A stretch of DNA of 64,000 nucleotides, taken from contig OZ037851.1 of assembly GCA_964035575.1 (NCBI GenBank), positions 930,001 to 994,000 of the forward strand, written 5' to 3'. The first letter of the stretch is position 1. Each line of letters opens with the position of its first letter. A program made the position numbers and the translations under genes. This document shows, piece after piece, positions 43,391 through 53,400 of this stretch. The notes under the pieces were generated by a model. It had not been told where the DNA came from. It saw nothing but the letters and a program-made list of their open reading frames with translations, and ran no database searches. The DNA is from Rhynchopus sp. YZ270_cl-10. Lineage: Eukaryota > Euglenozoa > Diplonemea > Diplonemida > Diplonemidae.

Positions 43391-45925
43391 TCATTCACAA
43401 AGATTCGCGTGAGGGCGGGGTTTTCTCCGTGCCGAGCCTGTCTTCTGTGTGAGTGCGGAGTGGCTGGTTGCGATTGGTATCTTTCTTGATCCCATTGAGG
43501 GGTGCTGTGGGCGGACGAGGTCGGGGTAGGGCGTTTCTGTGTCAACTGTGGGTGGACGTGTGCACTCTGCTGGGGGTGGTGCTGTGGGAGTGATGGTGTG
43601 CCCACCTGTTGCAGGCCTGCCTGCAGAGGCCTTGTTCTTCACAAGCATGCCGTACAACGACTGGAAGTAGTGCTCCTCCGGCGAAGACGTGTCCCCCTCC
43701 AAGCTCTCCAGTACCATTACCTCGCTTGGGTTGAAGCTTCCCACCAACTCTGACGCAAGCTCGCACGTTGCTGCTGATGCTGCCGAGTCCAACGCAGAAC
43801 GGGCACTCTTCCGAACACGTTTCCCCGACGTCGCCCTCGTCATCGCAGTCTTCTTTGTCTGCGAAAACTCATCATCATCATCAACAAACAGACAAGAGTA
43901 GTCCACCGTGTTCAACACCGACGTTTCCTCAGTCATCTTCCCACGCGTAAATCCAAAAGACCCTGATAAATTGGACCCTGTAATGCTGAACGACGACGCT
44001 CGGGACGGCCTGTCCTCAGCAAAGAGAGGTGTATCTGCTGCAGAGGATGAGGACGATGATGACGATGACGACGACTCTGACAGCGACCTCCTGTGGTCCG
44101 AGTCACCGCTGAGGGAGCCTGCGGTGTCCTTGCACACAGGCTTCTTCGCCTTGTCGCCTGTGGGCCTCTGCTTTGTCGATGTGGGCGCCTTCCTGCCCGC
44201 ACTCTTCTGCGGCCTCCCGGGCCTGGCCTGGTCAGCAACAGCACCCTCCTCCTGCCTGTCCTCAAAGAAGGAGTTGTACTTCTTCGGCACGGGGCCAAAC
44301 TCCTCTGCAGAGTCGTCTCGTGTGCAGTCGCTGGGCTCGTCCTCAGAGAGGAGCTTTGCCTTCTTGAGCTCCGTCTGTGTGGGGCACGCATCCTCGAACA
44401 GGTCAAGGGAGTCGTTCGGAAGGCGTTGGCGTGATGCAGGACGTATCTGCTGATGTGGCCCAGCCTGGCTTGGCTCAAACTGCTGCAGCAACGATCGGTA
44501 CCATGCGACAGAGTGCTGGCCGCCCCCGCTGGGGTGGGGTGCGCCTGGCCGGATGTGTGTAGGCTCGCTCTGCATGACGCGATCTGCAATACCCGCACTG
44601 CCGTTACGTGTGAAGTCGCCGCTGGCGCTGGGCGCACTGCCCCGCACACCCGGTGCGAAGGAGGGCCACTGCTGCTTACTGTGCGTGCAGCGATCCACAG
44701 TCGTCTTCGTGATACAGGCCGACCCTGAGCGTGTGGTGATCTGGGTCTGCAGCAGCTGGCGTTTCTCAGAAAGTGCACATGCAGACGAAGGCACCTTACG
44801 GCGCGAGAAGAAAGACATTGGCAAGTGAGACTTCTCCTCCACCGCATCCTCTCTGCCTGCGTCCTGATGTACGTCTTCCTCCGTCTTATCCTCCTCCCTA
44901 CGTTTGCGTTCCCTCATCACTTCGCGCACAGAGGACCTCCCGATCTCTGTTAGGACAAGATTCTCAATATCATCGGGTCGCTTTGGCACTGTTGGCACAG
45001 GAGATGCTGGGACAGTCGACTTCTGCACATTCACAGCCGCAGCAGAGGGGGGTGACGAGGTGCACACAGGCGCAGGCGACAGGTCGTGGTCGGCAGCAGG
45101 CACAATGGGTGCGGAGGGGGTGCTGGTCTTCCGGATGGTTGTGGACCTGGGTGTGGTGTGCGTGCTCGGTGGTGTTGTAGTGAAGGGCTGTGCGACAGCG
45201 TCGAAGACCGTGCCGATCTCGCTGTTGAGGCGCTTCACGGAGAGCCTCTTCCGCAACTCAATGCGCAGGGCAGACGCGTCCACGTCCCCAGACACCTCAC
45301 GTGTGCAGACAACCTTCTCCGAGTCGATGCGTTCCATCACAACAACGGGGCGCGTCTGGGCCAGCACACTATGTACGTCGAGACCCTCCTTCTCACGCAT
45401 GACGACGCGTCTGCGCTGCTCCTCCGACGGCGTCTCAGAGAGGTGCAAGGGTGCGGGCTTGGAGGTCACGTCAGCGTCACTGTCGGGTGCGGCGATGTCG
45501 TCGGCGCTTCTCTTTGGCGCGGCGGTGGGTGGGCTGCGTATGTCGCATTTGAGGAAGAACGACGCTGCCTCGCTGTACTTGCTGAAGGGCTTTGCATCAG
45601 TCTTCTCTGCAATACCGTCACATTCCGACACATCACGTTCAGCAGGTACATCTGTGGTCTTGTCTTCGAACATCCTCGCCGCCTTAGGTTGTTGCTTGCT
45701 CGCCTTCGCAATGGCCGGGGACGTCAACGCAGTGAAGTCGCCCTTGCTCCCAGGCTTGGACGGGTGCTGCGCCGCAACCTTGCGCTTCTTCTCCTTTCGC
45801 TTTCTCTCCATCTGCCATCCCGCCCCTTTCCCACCTCGTCCAAAGACATCCCCCTCGAGATAATTAACATTTACAACACGAAAGTTGCTTGAAGGAAGCG
45901 ACTGGACGCACACATCATTTGGCAT
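43391..45925 (-). CDS. Large disordered basic protein, 844 aa, unknown
   Basis: The first true ATG is at 45925 (MPNDVCVQSLPSS). A pyrimidine tract ending CCCCACAG lies 19 nt before it. The N-terminus has a strong nuclear-localisation-like cluster (MERKRKEKKRKV, about residue 40). Most of the rest is Ser/Pro/Thr/Ala-rich with charged blocks, a poly-Ser run (SSSSSSSSSSS) and DDDDEF; no folded domain is recognised. Short helix-like parts (ASALRIELRKRLSVKRLNS, REVMRERKRREE) could be interaction motifs. Codon use is regular throughout and a single frame is kept for 2.5 kb, so coding is secure. The last 60 residues are Pro/Thr-rich and a 3' intron could change them. Confidence 0.8.
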   Translation of the reverse strand: MPNDVCVQSLPSSNFRVVNVNYLEGDVFGRGGKGAGWQMERKRKEKKRKVAAQHPSKPGSKGDFTALTSPAIAKASKQQPKAARMFEDKTTDVPAERDVSECDGIAEKTDAKPFSKYSEAASFFLKCDIRSPPTAAPKRSADDIAAPDSDADVTSKPAPLHLSETPSEEQRRRVVMREKEGLDVHSVLAQTRPVVVMERIDSEKVVCTREVSGDVDASALRIELRKRLSVKRLNSEIGTVFDAVAQPFTTTPPSTHTTPRSTTIRKTSTPSAPIVPAADHDLSPAPVCTSSPPSAAAVNVQKSTVPASPVPTVPKRPDDIENLVLTEIGRSSVREVMRERKRREEDKTEEDVHQDAGREDAVEEKSHLPMSFFSRRKVPSSACALSEKRQLLQTQITTRSGSACITKTTVDRCTHSKQQWPSFAPGVRGSAPSASGDFTRNGSAGIADRVMQSEPTHIRPGAPHPSGGGQHSVAWYRSLLQQFEPSQAGPHQQIRPASRQRLPNDSLDLFEDACPTQTELKKAKLLSEDEPSDCTRDDSAEEFGPVPKKYNSFFEDRQEEGAVADQARPGRPQKSAGRKAPTSTKQRPTGDKAKKPVCKDTAGSLSGDSDHRRSLSESSSSSSSSSSSAADTPLFAEDRPSRASSFSITGSNLSGSFGFTRGKMTEETSVLNTVDYSCLFVDDDDEFSQTKKTAMTRATSGKRVRKSARSALDSAASAATCELASELVGSFNPSEVMVLESLEGDTSSPEEHYFQSLYGMLVKNKASAGRPATGGHTITPTAPPPAECTRPPTVDTETPYPDLVRPQHPSMGSRKIPIATSHSALTQKTGSARRKPRPHANLCE

Positions 45926-45944
45926 CAAATACTAAAAAGGATTT

Positions 45945-46133
45945 CTGTGGGGAAAGTGTACAAAGGGGGATGCAGAGATGGAAAGAGTACAAAATAAATA
46001 TGGGCCGTATCTTGTTATGGCGTCAATATAACTTGCTGGGCTGGGGGGGGTGGGTACCATAGATATATCCTTTAGAAAAAGGAAGTATGTAGGAAAAAAA
46101 TTGGTAAGATGATCCTAAGCCTCTCTTAGTCAT
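45945..46133 (-). promoter_or_regulatory. Intergenic acceptor region with motif A
   Basis: Motif A (46103-46133; GACTAAGAGAGGCTTAGG, ATCATCTTACC) starts about 30 bp after the stop of the peptidase-like gene. It is followed by pyrimidine tracts and finally by CCCCACAG 19 nt before the next ATG. Confidence 0.55.
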
Positions 46134-46161
46134 TTAAGGTGTCCTTCCCTGCTCCCCACAA

Positions 46162-48759
46162 TTATTCAACATCCCACAATGTTTCTAGCAGGAATTGCTT
46201 CTCGTGTTCCGCTGATATCACCCAGGAACTTCCGTACACACTGAGGGGCTCTATCGTGAGCAGACCGCATTTTCCATGGTATGTCAGGCAGGACATAAGC
46301 TCGTTTCGCCATAGAAGCATTGCGTCGTAGCTGCCGACCTCTTCCCTCTTGCTGTGCACGAAAAAGACCGGTACTCTCAGTTTTGAGAGGGGAAGGACAT
46401 CGCAAGAAAGCTCTGTTGGGCTCACAAACGCACTGCAAAGAGCAACCCTAATCAAGCTCCCGGCATGTTGGCTGGCATGCAATGCAACCAAAGCCCCCAA
46501 CCCCCTCCCTCTTGCGGCAACGTGATAATAGTCTACCTCTGTGTACTTCTCTGCCTGGCTCACACAGAGCAGCAACTCACCCGCTGCTTTGCTCACCCAT
46601 GTCCCTGCGCCAACGTTCTTACGTTTTCCCTGATTCTTGACGGCTCTGCCAAACTGCACGCCCTCAGTAATACGACAATGAACCACCCCATACCCATTTG
46701 AACACCAGTACTGTGTCTCTGCATCATATGAGTCTGGTTGCCATGTGTCATAACATCCGGAATGTGAACACAGCATCAAAGGTACGCGCCCATCAATGAC
46801 ACCTTCCCCACTGTGCTCTGGTATAATCGGAACAACGCCAGCTGTAGGGAGAAAAAGCCATGAGTATGGTGAGATCTGCACTGCAGTCGCAGACGCGAGA
46901 GGGGGCATGCCCACGTACGTTGTGGCGATAGACCTAACAGTGCGGAAAGCGAAGTCGACGACGATGACCTGCTGCGGGGTGCAGGGGCCGGAGGCAAACA
47001 ACACGACCCGTGTGGCATCAATCTTCTTGATGTTGTGAAGGCACGTCAAGTTCAGGTGAAATGTTTGCTTGAAGAAGCAAGTGGACGCTGTCTCAACATC
47101 ATAAGTAAGAAGAATGTCAACATTGTCGTGCGATGCAATGAGTGCAACAAGACTCGCGCTGATGACGCAGAGCGAGGACGTAATTTGGTGCACCGACCTG
47201 ATGCTTCCAACATCGAGCAACGACACCGGCTTCTCGTACTGGGCCTTTTCCATGTCATATTTGGAATGGTAAAGACGGAATGTATCACACGTCTGATCGC
47301 AAAGATACACAATACCCCTATCCTGAAAGAAGCACGGTGACATCACCATCGCACTTTCAGATCCATCCAATATCGAGAACCGATCTTGCTTCCGCCCAGC
47401 CATCTCCACAGGGTGAATCTCAAAGCCATTGCTGTGTCTGCGTACACTCGCAACACACAACGATGTCCCTGAGGGAATCACACCGCATTGCGCATCCCAC
47501 GAGAGCCACAAGATGAGGTCTCCGTTAAAGGAGATCGAAGGTGAGGCAACGTGCTCACTGCCATCTGTGATGCTGTGCACAGTACGTCCTCCAATCTCCA
47601 GCAGTACTAATCGTGTGCCTGTAACCCCTTCTGACACAAACGTTTCCACCCCAACGCCATATTCTGTAGAAAAGCAGATCTCAGACACGTTCACCACTGC
47701 CTCTGCATAACTCCATCTTCCCTCATCCTGGAGAGTATAACCCAGGCCCTCTGAGGTTAACTGCACACCTATCAGCTCGTTGTGACGCGAAAAGCACAGA
47801 CGCGAAGGAGGATACAATGACAAAGGGAGTTCTCCACCTTTCCCCGTGCGTGTGATGACAGAACGACCCCACGTCATAAAATCCCGTTCTGTTGTGTTTG
47901 TCATATCTTCGGCATCGTAAGTATGGACTGTGTTGGTGTCAGTGCGCGTATCGTACTCACACCATAGGCAGAAGCGCCCCTCGTCAATTCCTCCCGCCAA
48001 TGACAGAAATTCCACGGATGAAAAGTCTGAGACTGGGAAGGCTGTTATTCCCACAATCTCGTGTGCCTTCGACGTTGCTAATCCAAGAAAGCGTCGGGTG
48101 AGCGACATCGTACACGCTGAAGAGTCCACGACACTACTAGGCGCACATTTCTTCAACACGATTAACAACTTTTCGACATCAGACATCATTCCAGAGGGGT
48201 ATGCTTGGAGTGTATGAGGGGCACCGTTTCGGATGGTCTCTGGAACCATCTCAGGAACACACGTTCCAATGCATTCGCAAATATTTGTATGTCCGAAAGC
48301 GCATAAGAAATGCAGTCGATACCACTCTCGCGTCTCTTCTGTGCTGTTCAGGGCGTCCCGTACGGAGTGCCAACATGTTATGTCTGGTGCTTGTTTTGCA
48401 ACCTTCTGGCGCTTTTGTTGCGTCTTCCCGCAGCTGTGGCGTGCGATTCTATCCTGCACTGCTGCGGTGAGTTTGCATATCTCCTCCTGACACAGCATCC
48501 ACTTCTCCGTGAGGGCAGCTTTTTCATTCTCGATCTTGCTTTGCAACGACTGTGATATTGTACTCCGATCCGGAATATCAGGCGGGGAAGACACCTTTTC
48601 CTTTACGCAGACGGTTTCCGCACAGGCTGTGTCTCTGCTTTTCCTCAGGGATCGTTGTCTTCTGAACTCTGGGTGCTGAGGTTCTGGTGGCGTGGGCTTC
48701 ACTTGCGCCAATGGCAGTTCTGTAGCAGACGACATTGCTTGCGACGTATCATGAAACAT
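46162..48759 (-). CDS. Prolyl-oligopeptidase-family (S9) protein, probably inactive
   Basis: From the ATG at 48759 (MFHDTSQAMSS) the product has 865 residues. The frame stays open to 48855, but without an earlier ATG, so an upstream exon is possible. The middle shows repeated beta-strand blocks as in the S9 propeller. The C-terminal 190 residues follow the alpha/beta-hydrolase plan: strand-turn-helix VAARGRGLGALVALHAS (about 748-764), VPVFFVHSKREEV, and a final His in EHEKQFLLETLW (His852). In active S9 enzymes the turn is GxSxGG; here it is G-R-G-L-G (751-755), so the nucleophile serine is missing. The Asp loop also appears altered. It is likely a pseudoenzyme with a binding or regulatory role. 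Subfamily (POP, DPP or ACPH) is not decided. Confidence 0.75.
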   Translation of the reverse strand: MFHDTSQAMSSATELPLAQVKPTPPEPQHPEFRRQRSLRKSRDTACAETVCVKEKVSSPPDIPDRSTISQSLQSKIENEKAALTEKWMLCQEEICKLTAAVQDRIARHSCGKTQQKRQKVAKQAPDITCWHSVRDALNSTEETREWYRLHFLCAFGHTNICECIGTCVPEMVPETIRNGAPHTLQAYPSGMMSDVEKLLIVLKKCAPSSVVDSSACTMSLTRRFLGLATSKAHEIVGITAFPVSDFSSVEFLSLAGGIDEGRFCLWCEYDTRTDTNTVHTYDAEDMTNTTERDFMTWGRSVITRTGKGGELPLSLYPPSRLCFSRHNELIGVQLTSEGLGYTLQDEGRWSYAEAVVNVSEICFSTEYGVGVETFVSEGVTGTRLVLLEIGGRTVHSITDGSEHVASPSISFNGDLILWLSWDAQCGVIPSGTSLCVASVRRHSNGFEIHPVEMAGRKQDRFSILDGSESAMVMSPCFFQDRGIVYLCDQTCDTFRLYHSKYDMEKAQYEKPVSLLDVGSIRSVHQITSSLCVISASLVALIASHDNVDILLTYDVETASTCFFKQTFHLNLTCLHNIKKIDATRVVLFASGPCTPQQVIVVDFAFRTVRSIATTYVGMPPLASATAVQISPYSWLFLPTAGVVPIIPEHSGEGVIDGRVPLMLCSHSGCYDTWQPDSYDAETQYWCSNGYGVVHCRITEGVQFGRAVKNQGKRKNVGAGTWVSKAAGELLLCVSQAEKYTEVDYYHVAARGRGLGALVALHASQHAGSLIRVALCSAFVSPTELSCDVLPLSKLRVPVFFVHSKREEVGSYDAMLLWRNELMSCLTYHGKCGLLTIEPLSVYGSSWVISAEHEKQFLLETLWDVE

Positions 48760-49099
48760 TTTACCACAACCTAGACTCTGTGGTGGTGTGTGATATCTTG
48801 CTTTAAAAGCACTTGTTGGGGATTTGTGAGTATTGGGGGATGGTGTTCTAGGCAAGCTGTGAGCCTTGCCCGAGAAGTTAGATTATGTTACTGCCGTGAA
48901 AGTATGGTGAGACATCCTACCTTGTTCCAGTGCGTCGCACAAATGTCACAGTTCGCATCAATCTGTCTCAAGTGCGGTCCGAGTATCCGGGAAGTCCTAT
49001 AACTCCGCGCCTATCTGTCACAATTTTTGAGACACACTTAAACTAAAAGTTAGAACAGCAGCTCAAATAAGGTAAGTGAAGTCCATTGAAAAAGAATGG
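48760..49099. other. Upstream region of the leftward gene array
   Basis: Nothing recognisable beyond a possible unsupported 5' exon. The first gene of the leftward array begins here. Confidence 0.4.
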
Positions 49100-49724
49100 A
49101 TCAGTCCTATTCGTGGTCATTTACCCCCCCCCCTTTGGGTCGGTGAACCGGAAATTTTGGAAATAAGGGGGTAAAATAAGGGGGGGGGGGTAAATGAGGG
49201 GGTAAGGGGGGGGGGTAAATTACCATGTTATGGGTTAGGTCATGTTTTTGGGTGGGAAGGGGGGACTTTTTCATACACGGTGGGGTAAAATTTTGCACAA
49301 CACAGTGTGACGACACATGCTCTCATGACAAATGTGTCATCTGAAAAAAATTCCTCACTTCCTTGCGACATCGCAAGCAGTCATGCATCATGGATCCACA
49401 TCATCCACATCATCTTTCTGCCCGTGCCTGAACCATGACTGGTCAGGGATCACGGTGTTGCCTCAGATTCCGTGAGGTGTCCCAAACGTATCGCCCACGC
49501 AGCACAAACGTACCCACCTGCACCCATCTACCTGCACACGTGATGTAAAACAGGGTGAAAGATTATTTGCACTTTACCCCTTTCCTCATTTCGAGCTTGT
49601 CTCCAGCTTCCAATCAGACGAGTCCTACAGTCTCCGGATGTACGACCCGCTGAACACATCAGCCCCTCCCAGCAAACCATAAAACAAAACAGGTATGCGC
49701 TGCACTAAGTGAAACTATTACCCC

Positions 49725-49838
49725 ATAATTACACGCCAGGTGGTGTTTTGCCACTCGTTCCCTGAACCCCCTCGCTTCGCTCGTGGGTTTAGGTCACTCG
49801 TGACAAAACACCACCTGGCGTGTTGCGGCGATAATTAC
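49725..49838. repeat. Foldback element
   Basis: Arms ACGCCAGGTGGTGTTTTG and the exact complement; tip CTCGCTTCGCTCGTG, which resembles the tip at 21629-21765. Confidence 0.85.
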
Positions 49839-49852
49839 CCAAAAATTACCTG

Positions 49853-49896
49853 GTGGCTGGTACTTTACCCCCCCAGGGGGGTAAAGTACCAGCCAC
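49853..49896. repeat. Near-perfect 44-bp palindrome
   Basis: GTGGCTGGTACTTTACCCC and its complement meet with only a 1-base imperfection at the centre. Confidence 0.9.
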
Positions 49897-50037
49897 AACA
49901 GGGTATTATAAGGGGGGGGGGTAAATTACCATGTTATTTTGGCCTGAACCGTTTTTTTCTGAAAAAGGGGGTAAAATAAGGGGGGGGGGTAAATTTAGGG
50001 GGGGGGGGGGGGGTAAATGACCACGAATAGGACTGAT

Positions 50038-50498
50038 ATTGCATCTTGTTGCCACCATGGTGCCGAACCTACATATGATGAAACAGCGGATCTTCATACG
50101 AAGATAGTGGGAATAGTTGGAGAGCAGCGGGAGAAAAACACAATCATATCTACACGAAACGAAGTAGCTCCCCTACACCGCTTAAAGATTATACTTCCCA
50201 ACACTCAAAAAATAAAACAGTTGGGAATAAACGAGTGGTACTCTTGGGGTGGAAAACAAAAACTGTCATGAAATCGATAGTCCCAGGTATCCCTAGATCA
50301 GGAGTTCAAATAATATTGCAAACAAACGTGGGAGGCATGTACCCAAAACAATAAAATAAACCACATACCTCACGCAAAGAATAAAGAAACTGTGCCCTCT
50401 TCACAATCCCTTCGACTCTATTCCACTCACTTCTCTGTCAACACTATTTTCGACGTATATGGACGACCTGTTTCCTGTCGCTTAAAACGACGAAGGTC
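50038..50498. other. Left flank of the satellite array
   Basis: No gene, motif or repeat recognised. Confidence 0.5.
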
Positions 50499-53400
50499 GA
50501 CACGCTGTTTCGATCGCGTTCTTTTCGACGCGTTTCGACACGCTGTTTCGATCGCGTTCTTTTGGATGCGTTTCGACACGCTGTTTCGATCGCGTCCTTT
50601 TCGACGCGTTTCGACACGCTGTTTCGATCGCGTTCTTTTGGATGCGTTTCGACACGTTGTTTCGATCGCGTTCTTTTGGATGCGTTTCGACACGCTGTTT
50701 CGATCGCGTTCTTTTGGATGCGTTTCGACACGCTGTTTCGATCGCGTTCTTTTGGATGCGTTTCGACACGTTGTTTCGATCGCGTTCTTTTGGATGCGTT
50801 TCGACACGCTGTTTCGATCGCGTTCTTTTCGACGCGTTTCGACACGCTGTTTCGATCGCGTCCTTTTCGATGCGTTTCGACACGCTGTTTCGATCGCGTT
50901 CTTTTGGATGCGTTTCGACACGTTGTTTCGATCGCGTTCTTTTCGATGCGTTTCGACACGCTGTTTCGATCGCGTCCTTTTCGACGCGTTTCGACACGTT
51001 GTTTCGATCGCGTTCTTTTCGATGCGTTTCGACACGCTGTTTCGATCGCGTTCTTTTCGACGCGTTTCGACACGCTGTTTCGATCGCGTCCTTTTCGACG
51101 CGTTTCGACACGTTGTTTCGATCGCGTTCTTTTCGATGCGTTTCGACACGCTGTTTCGATCGCGTTCTTTTCGACGCGTTTCGACACGCTGTTTCGAGCG
51201 CGTCCTTTTCGATGCGTTTCGACACGTTGTTTCGATCGCGTTCTTTTGGATGCGTTTCGACACGCTGTTTCGATCGCGTTCTTTTGGATGCGTTTCGACA
51301 CGCTGTTTCGATCGCGTTCTTTTGGATGCGTTTCGACACGTTGTTTCGATCGCATTCTTTTGGATGCGTTTCGACACGTTGTTTCGATCGCATTCTTTTG
51401 GATGCGTTTCGACACGTTGTTTCGATCCCGTTCTTTTCGACGCGTTTCGACACGCTGTTTCGATCGCGTCCTTTTCGACGCGTTTCGACACGCTGTTTCG
51501 ATCGCGTTCTATTGGATGCGTTTCGACACGTTGTTTCGATCGCGTTCTTTTCGACGCGTTTCGACACGCTGTTTCGATCGCGTCCTTTTCGACGCGTTTC
51601 GACACGTTGTTTCGATCGCGTCCTTTTCGACGCGTTTCGACACGCTGTTTCGATCGCGTCCTTTTCGATGCTTTTCGACACGTTGTTTCGATCGCGTTCT
51701 TTTCGATGCGTTTCGACACGTTGTTTCGATCGCGTTCTTTTGGATGCGTTTAGACACGTTGTTTCGATCGCGTCCTTTTCGATGCGTTTCGACACGTTGT
51801 TTCGATCGCGTTCTTTTGGATGCGTTTAGACACGTTGTTTCGATCGCGTTCTTTTCGACGCGTTTCGACACGCTGTTTCGATCGCGTTCTTTTGTATGCG
51901 TTTCTACACGCTGTTTCGATCGCGGTCTTTTGGATGCGTTTCGACACGCTGTTTCGATCGCGTCCTTTTCGATGCGTTTCGACACGCTGTTTCGATCGCG
52001 TCCTTTTCGACGCGTTTCGACAAGCTGTTTCGATCGCGTTCTTTTCGACGCGTTTCGACACGCTGTTTCGATCGCGTCCTTTTCGACGCGTTTCGACACG
52101 CTGTTTCGATCGCGTTCTTTTGGATGCGTTTCGACACGCTGTTTCGATCGCGTCCTTTTCGACGCGTTTCGACACGCTGTTTCGATCGCGTTCTTTTGGA
52201 TGCGTTTCGACGCGCTGTTTCGATCGCGTTCTTTTGGATGCGTGACGACACGCTGTTTCGATCGCGTTCTTTTCGACGCGTTTCGACACGTTGTTTCGAT
52301 CGCGTTCTTTTCGACGCGTTTCGACACGTTGTTTCGATCGCGTTCTTTTGGATGCGTTTCGACACGCTGTTTCGATCGCGTCCTTTTCGATGCGTTTCGA
52401 CACGCTGTTTCGATCGCGTCCTTTTCGATGCGTTTCGACACGTTGTTTCGATCGCGTCCTTTTCGACTCGTTTCGACACGCTGTTTCGATCGCGTTCTTT
52501 TGGATGCGTTTCGACACGCTGTTTCGATCGCGTTCTTTTGGATGCGTTTCGACACGCTGTTTCGATCGCGTTCTTTTGGATGCGTTTCGACACGCTGTTT
52601 CGATCGCGTCCTTTTCGACGCGTTTCGAGACGCTGTTTCGATCGCATTCTTTTGGATGCGTTTCGACACGTTGTTTCGATCGCGTCCTTTTCGATGCGTT
52701 TCGACACGCTGTTTCGATCGCGTTCTTTTCGACGCGTTTCGACACGTTGTTTCGATCGCGTTCTTTTCGATGCGTTTCGACACGCTGTTTCGATCGCGTC
52801 CTTTTCGATGCGTTTCGACACGCTGTTTCGATCGCGTTCTTTTCGACGCGTTTCGACACGTTGTTTCGATCGCGTTCTTTTCGATGCGTTTCGACGCGCT
52901 GTTTCGATCGCGTCCTTTTCGATGCGTTTCGACACGCTGTTTCGATCGCGTTCTTTTGGATGCGTTTCGACACGCTGTTTCGATCGCGTCCTTTTCGATG
53001 CGTTTCGACACGCTGTTTCGATCGCGGTCTTTTGGATGCGTTTCGACACGCTGTTTCGATCGCGTTCTTTTCGACGCGTTTCGACACGTTGTTTCGATCG
53101 CGTTCTTTTCGATGCGTTTCGACACGCTGTTTCGATCGCGTCCTTTTCGACGCGTTTCGACAAGCTGTTTCGATCGCGTTCTTTTCGACGCGTTTCGACA
53201 CGCTGTTTCGATCGCGTCCTTTTCGACGCGTTTCGACACGCTGTTTCGATCGCGTTCTTTTGGATGCGTTTCGACACGTTGTTTCGATCGCGTTCTTTTG
53301 GATGCGTTTCGACACGCTGTTTCGATCGCGTCCTTTTCGACGCGTTTCGACACGCTGTTTCGATCGCGTTTCGACACGCTGTTTCGATCGCGTTCTTTTG

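Larger units (their letters stand above)
49100..50037. mobile_element. Composite inverted-repeat element with G/C homopolymers
   Basis: Ends ATCAGTCCTATTCGTGGTC and its exact complement, each followed inward by TTTACC and a long C (or G) run. Inside are further copies of GGGGTAAATTACCATGTTAT, the foldback at 49725-49838 and the palindrome at 49853-49896. No target duplication is clear (only AT on both sides). No ORF. The superfamily is unknown. Confidence 0.65.

Noticed and set aside
45926-45928. TTG as start of the disordered protein
   Set aside because: An ATG follows immediately at 45925, just after an acceptor-like site; non-ATG starts are not needed.
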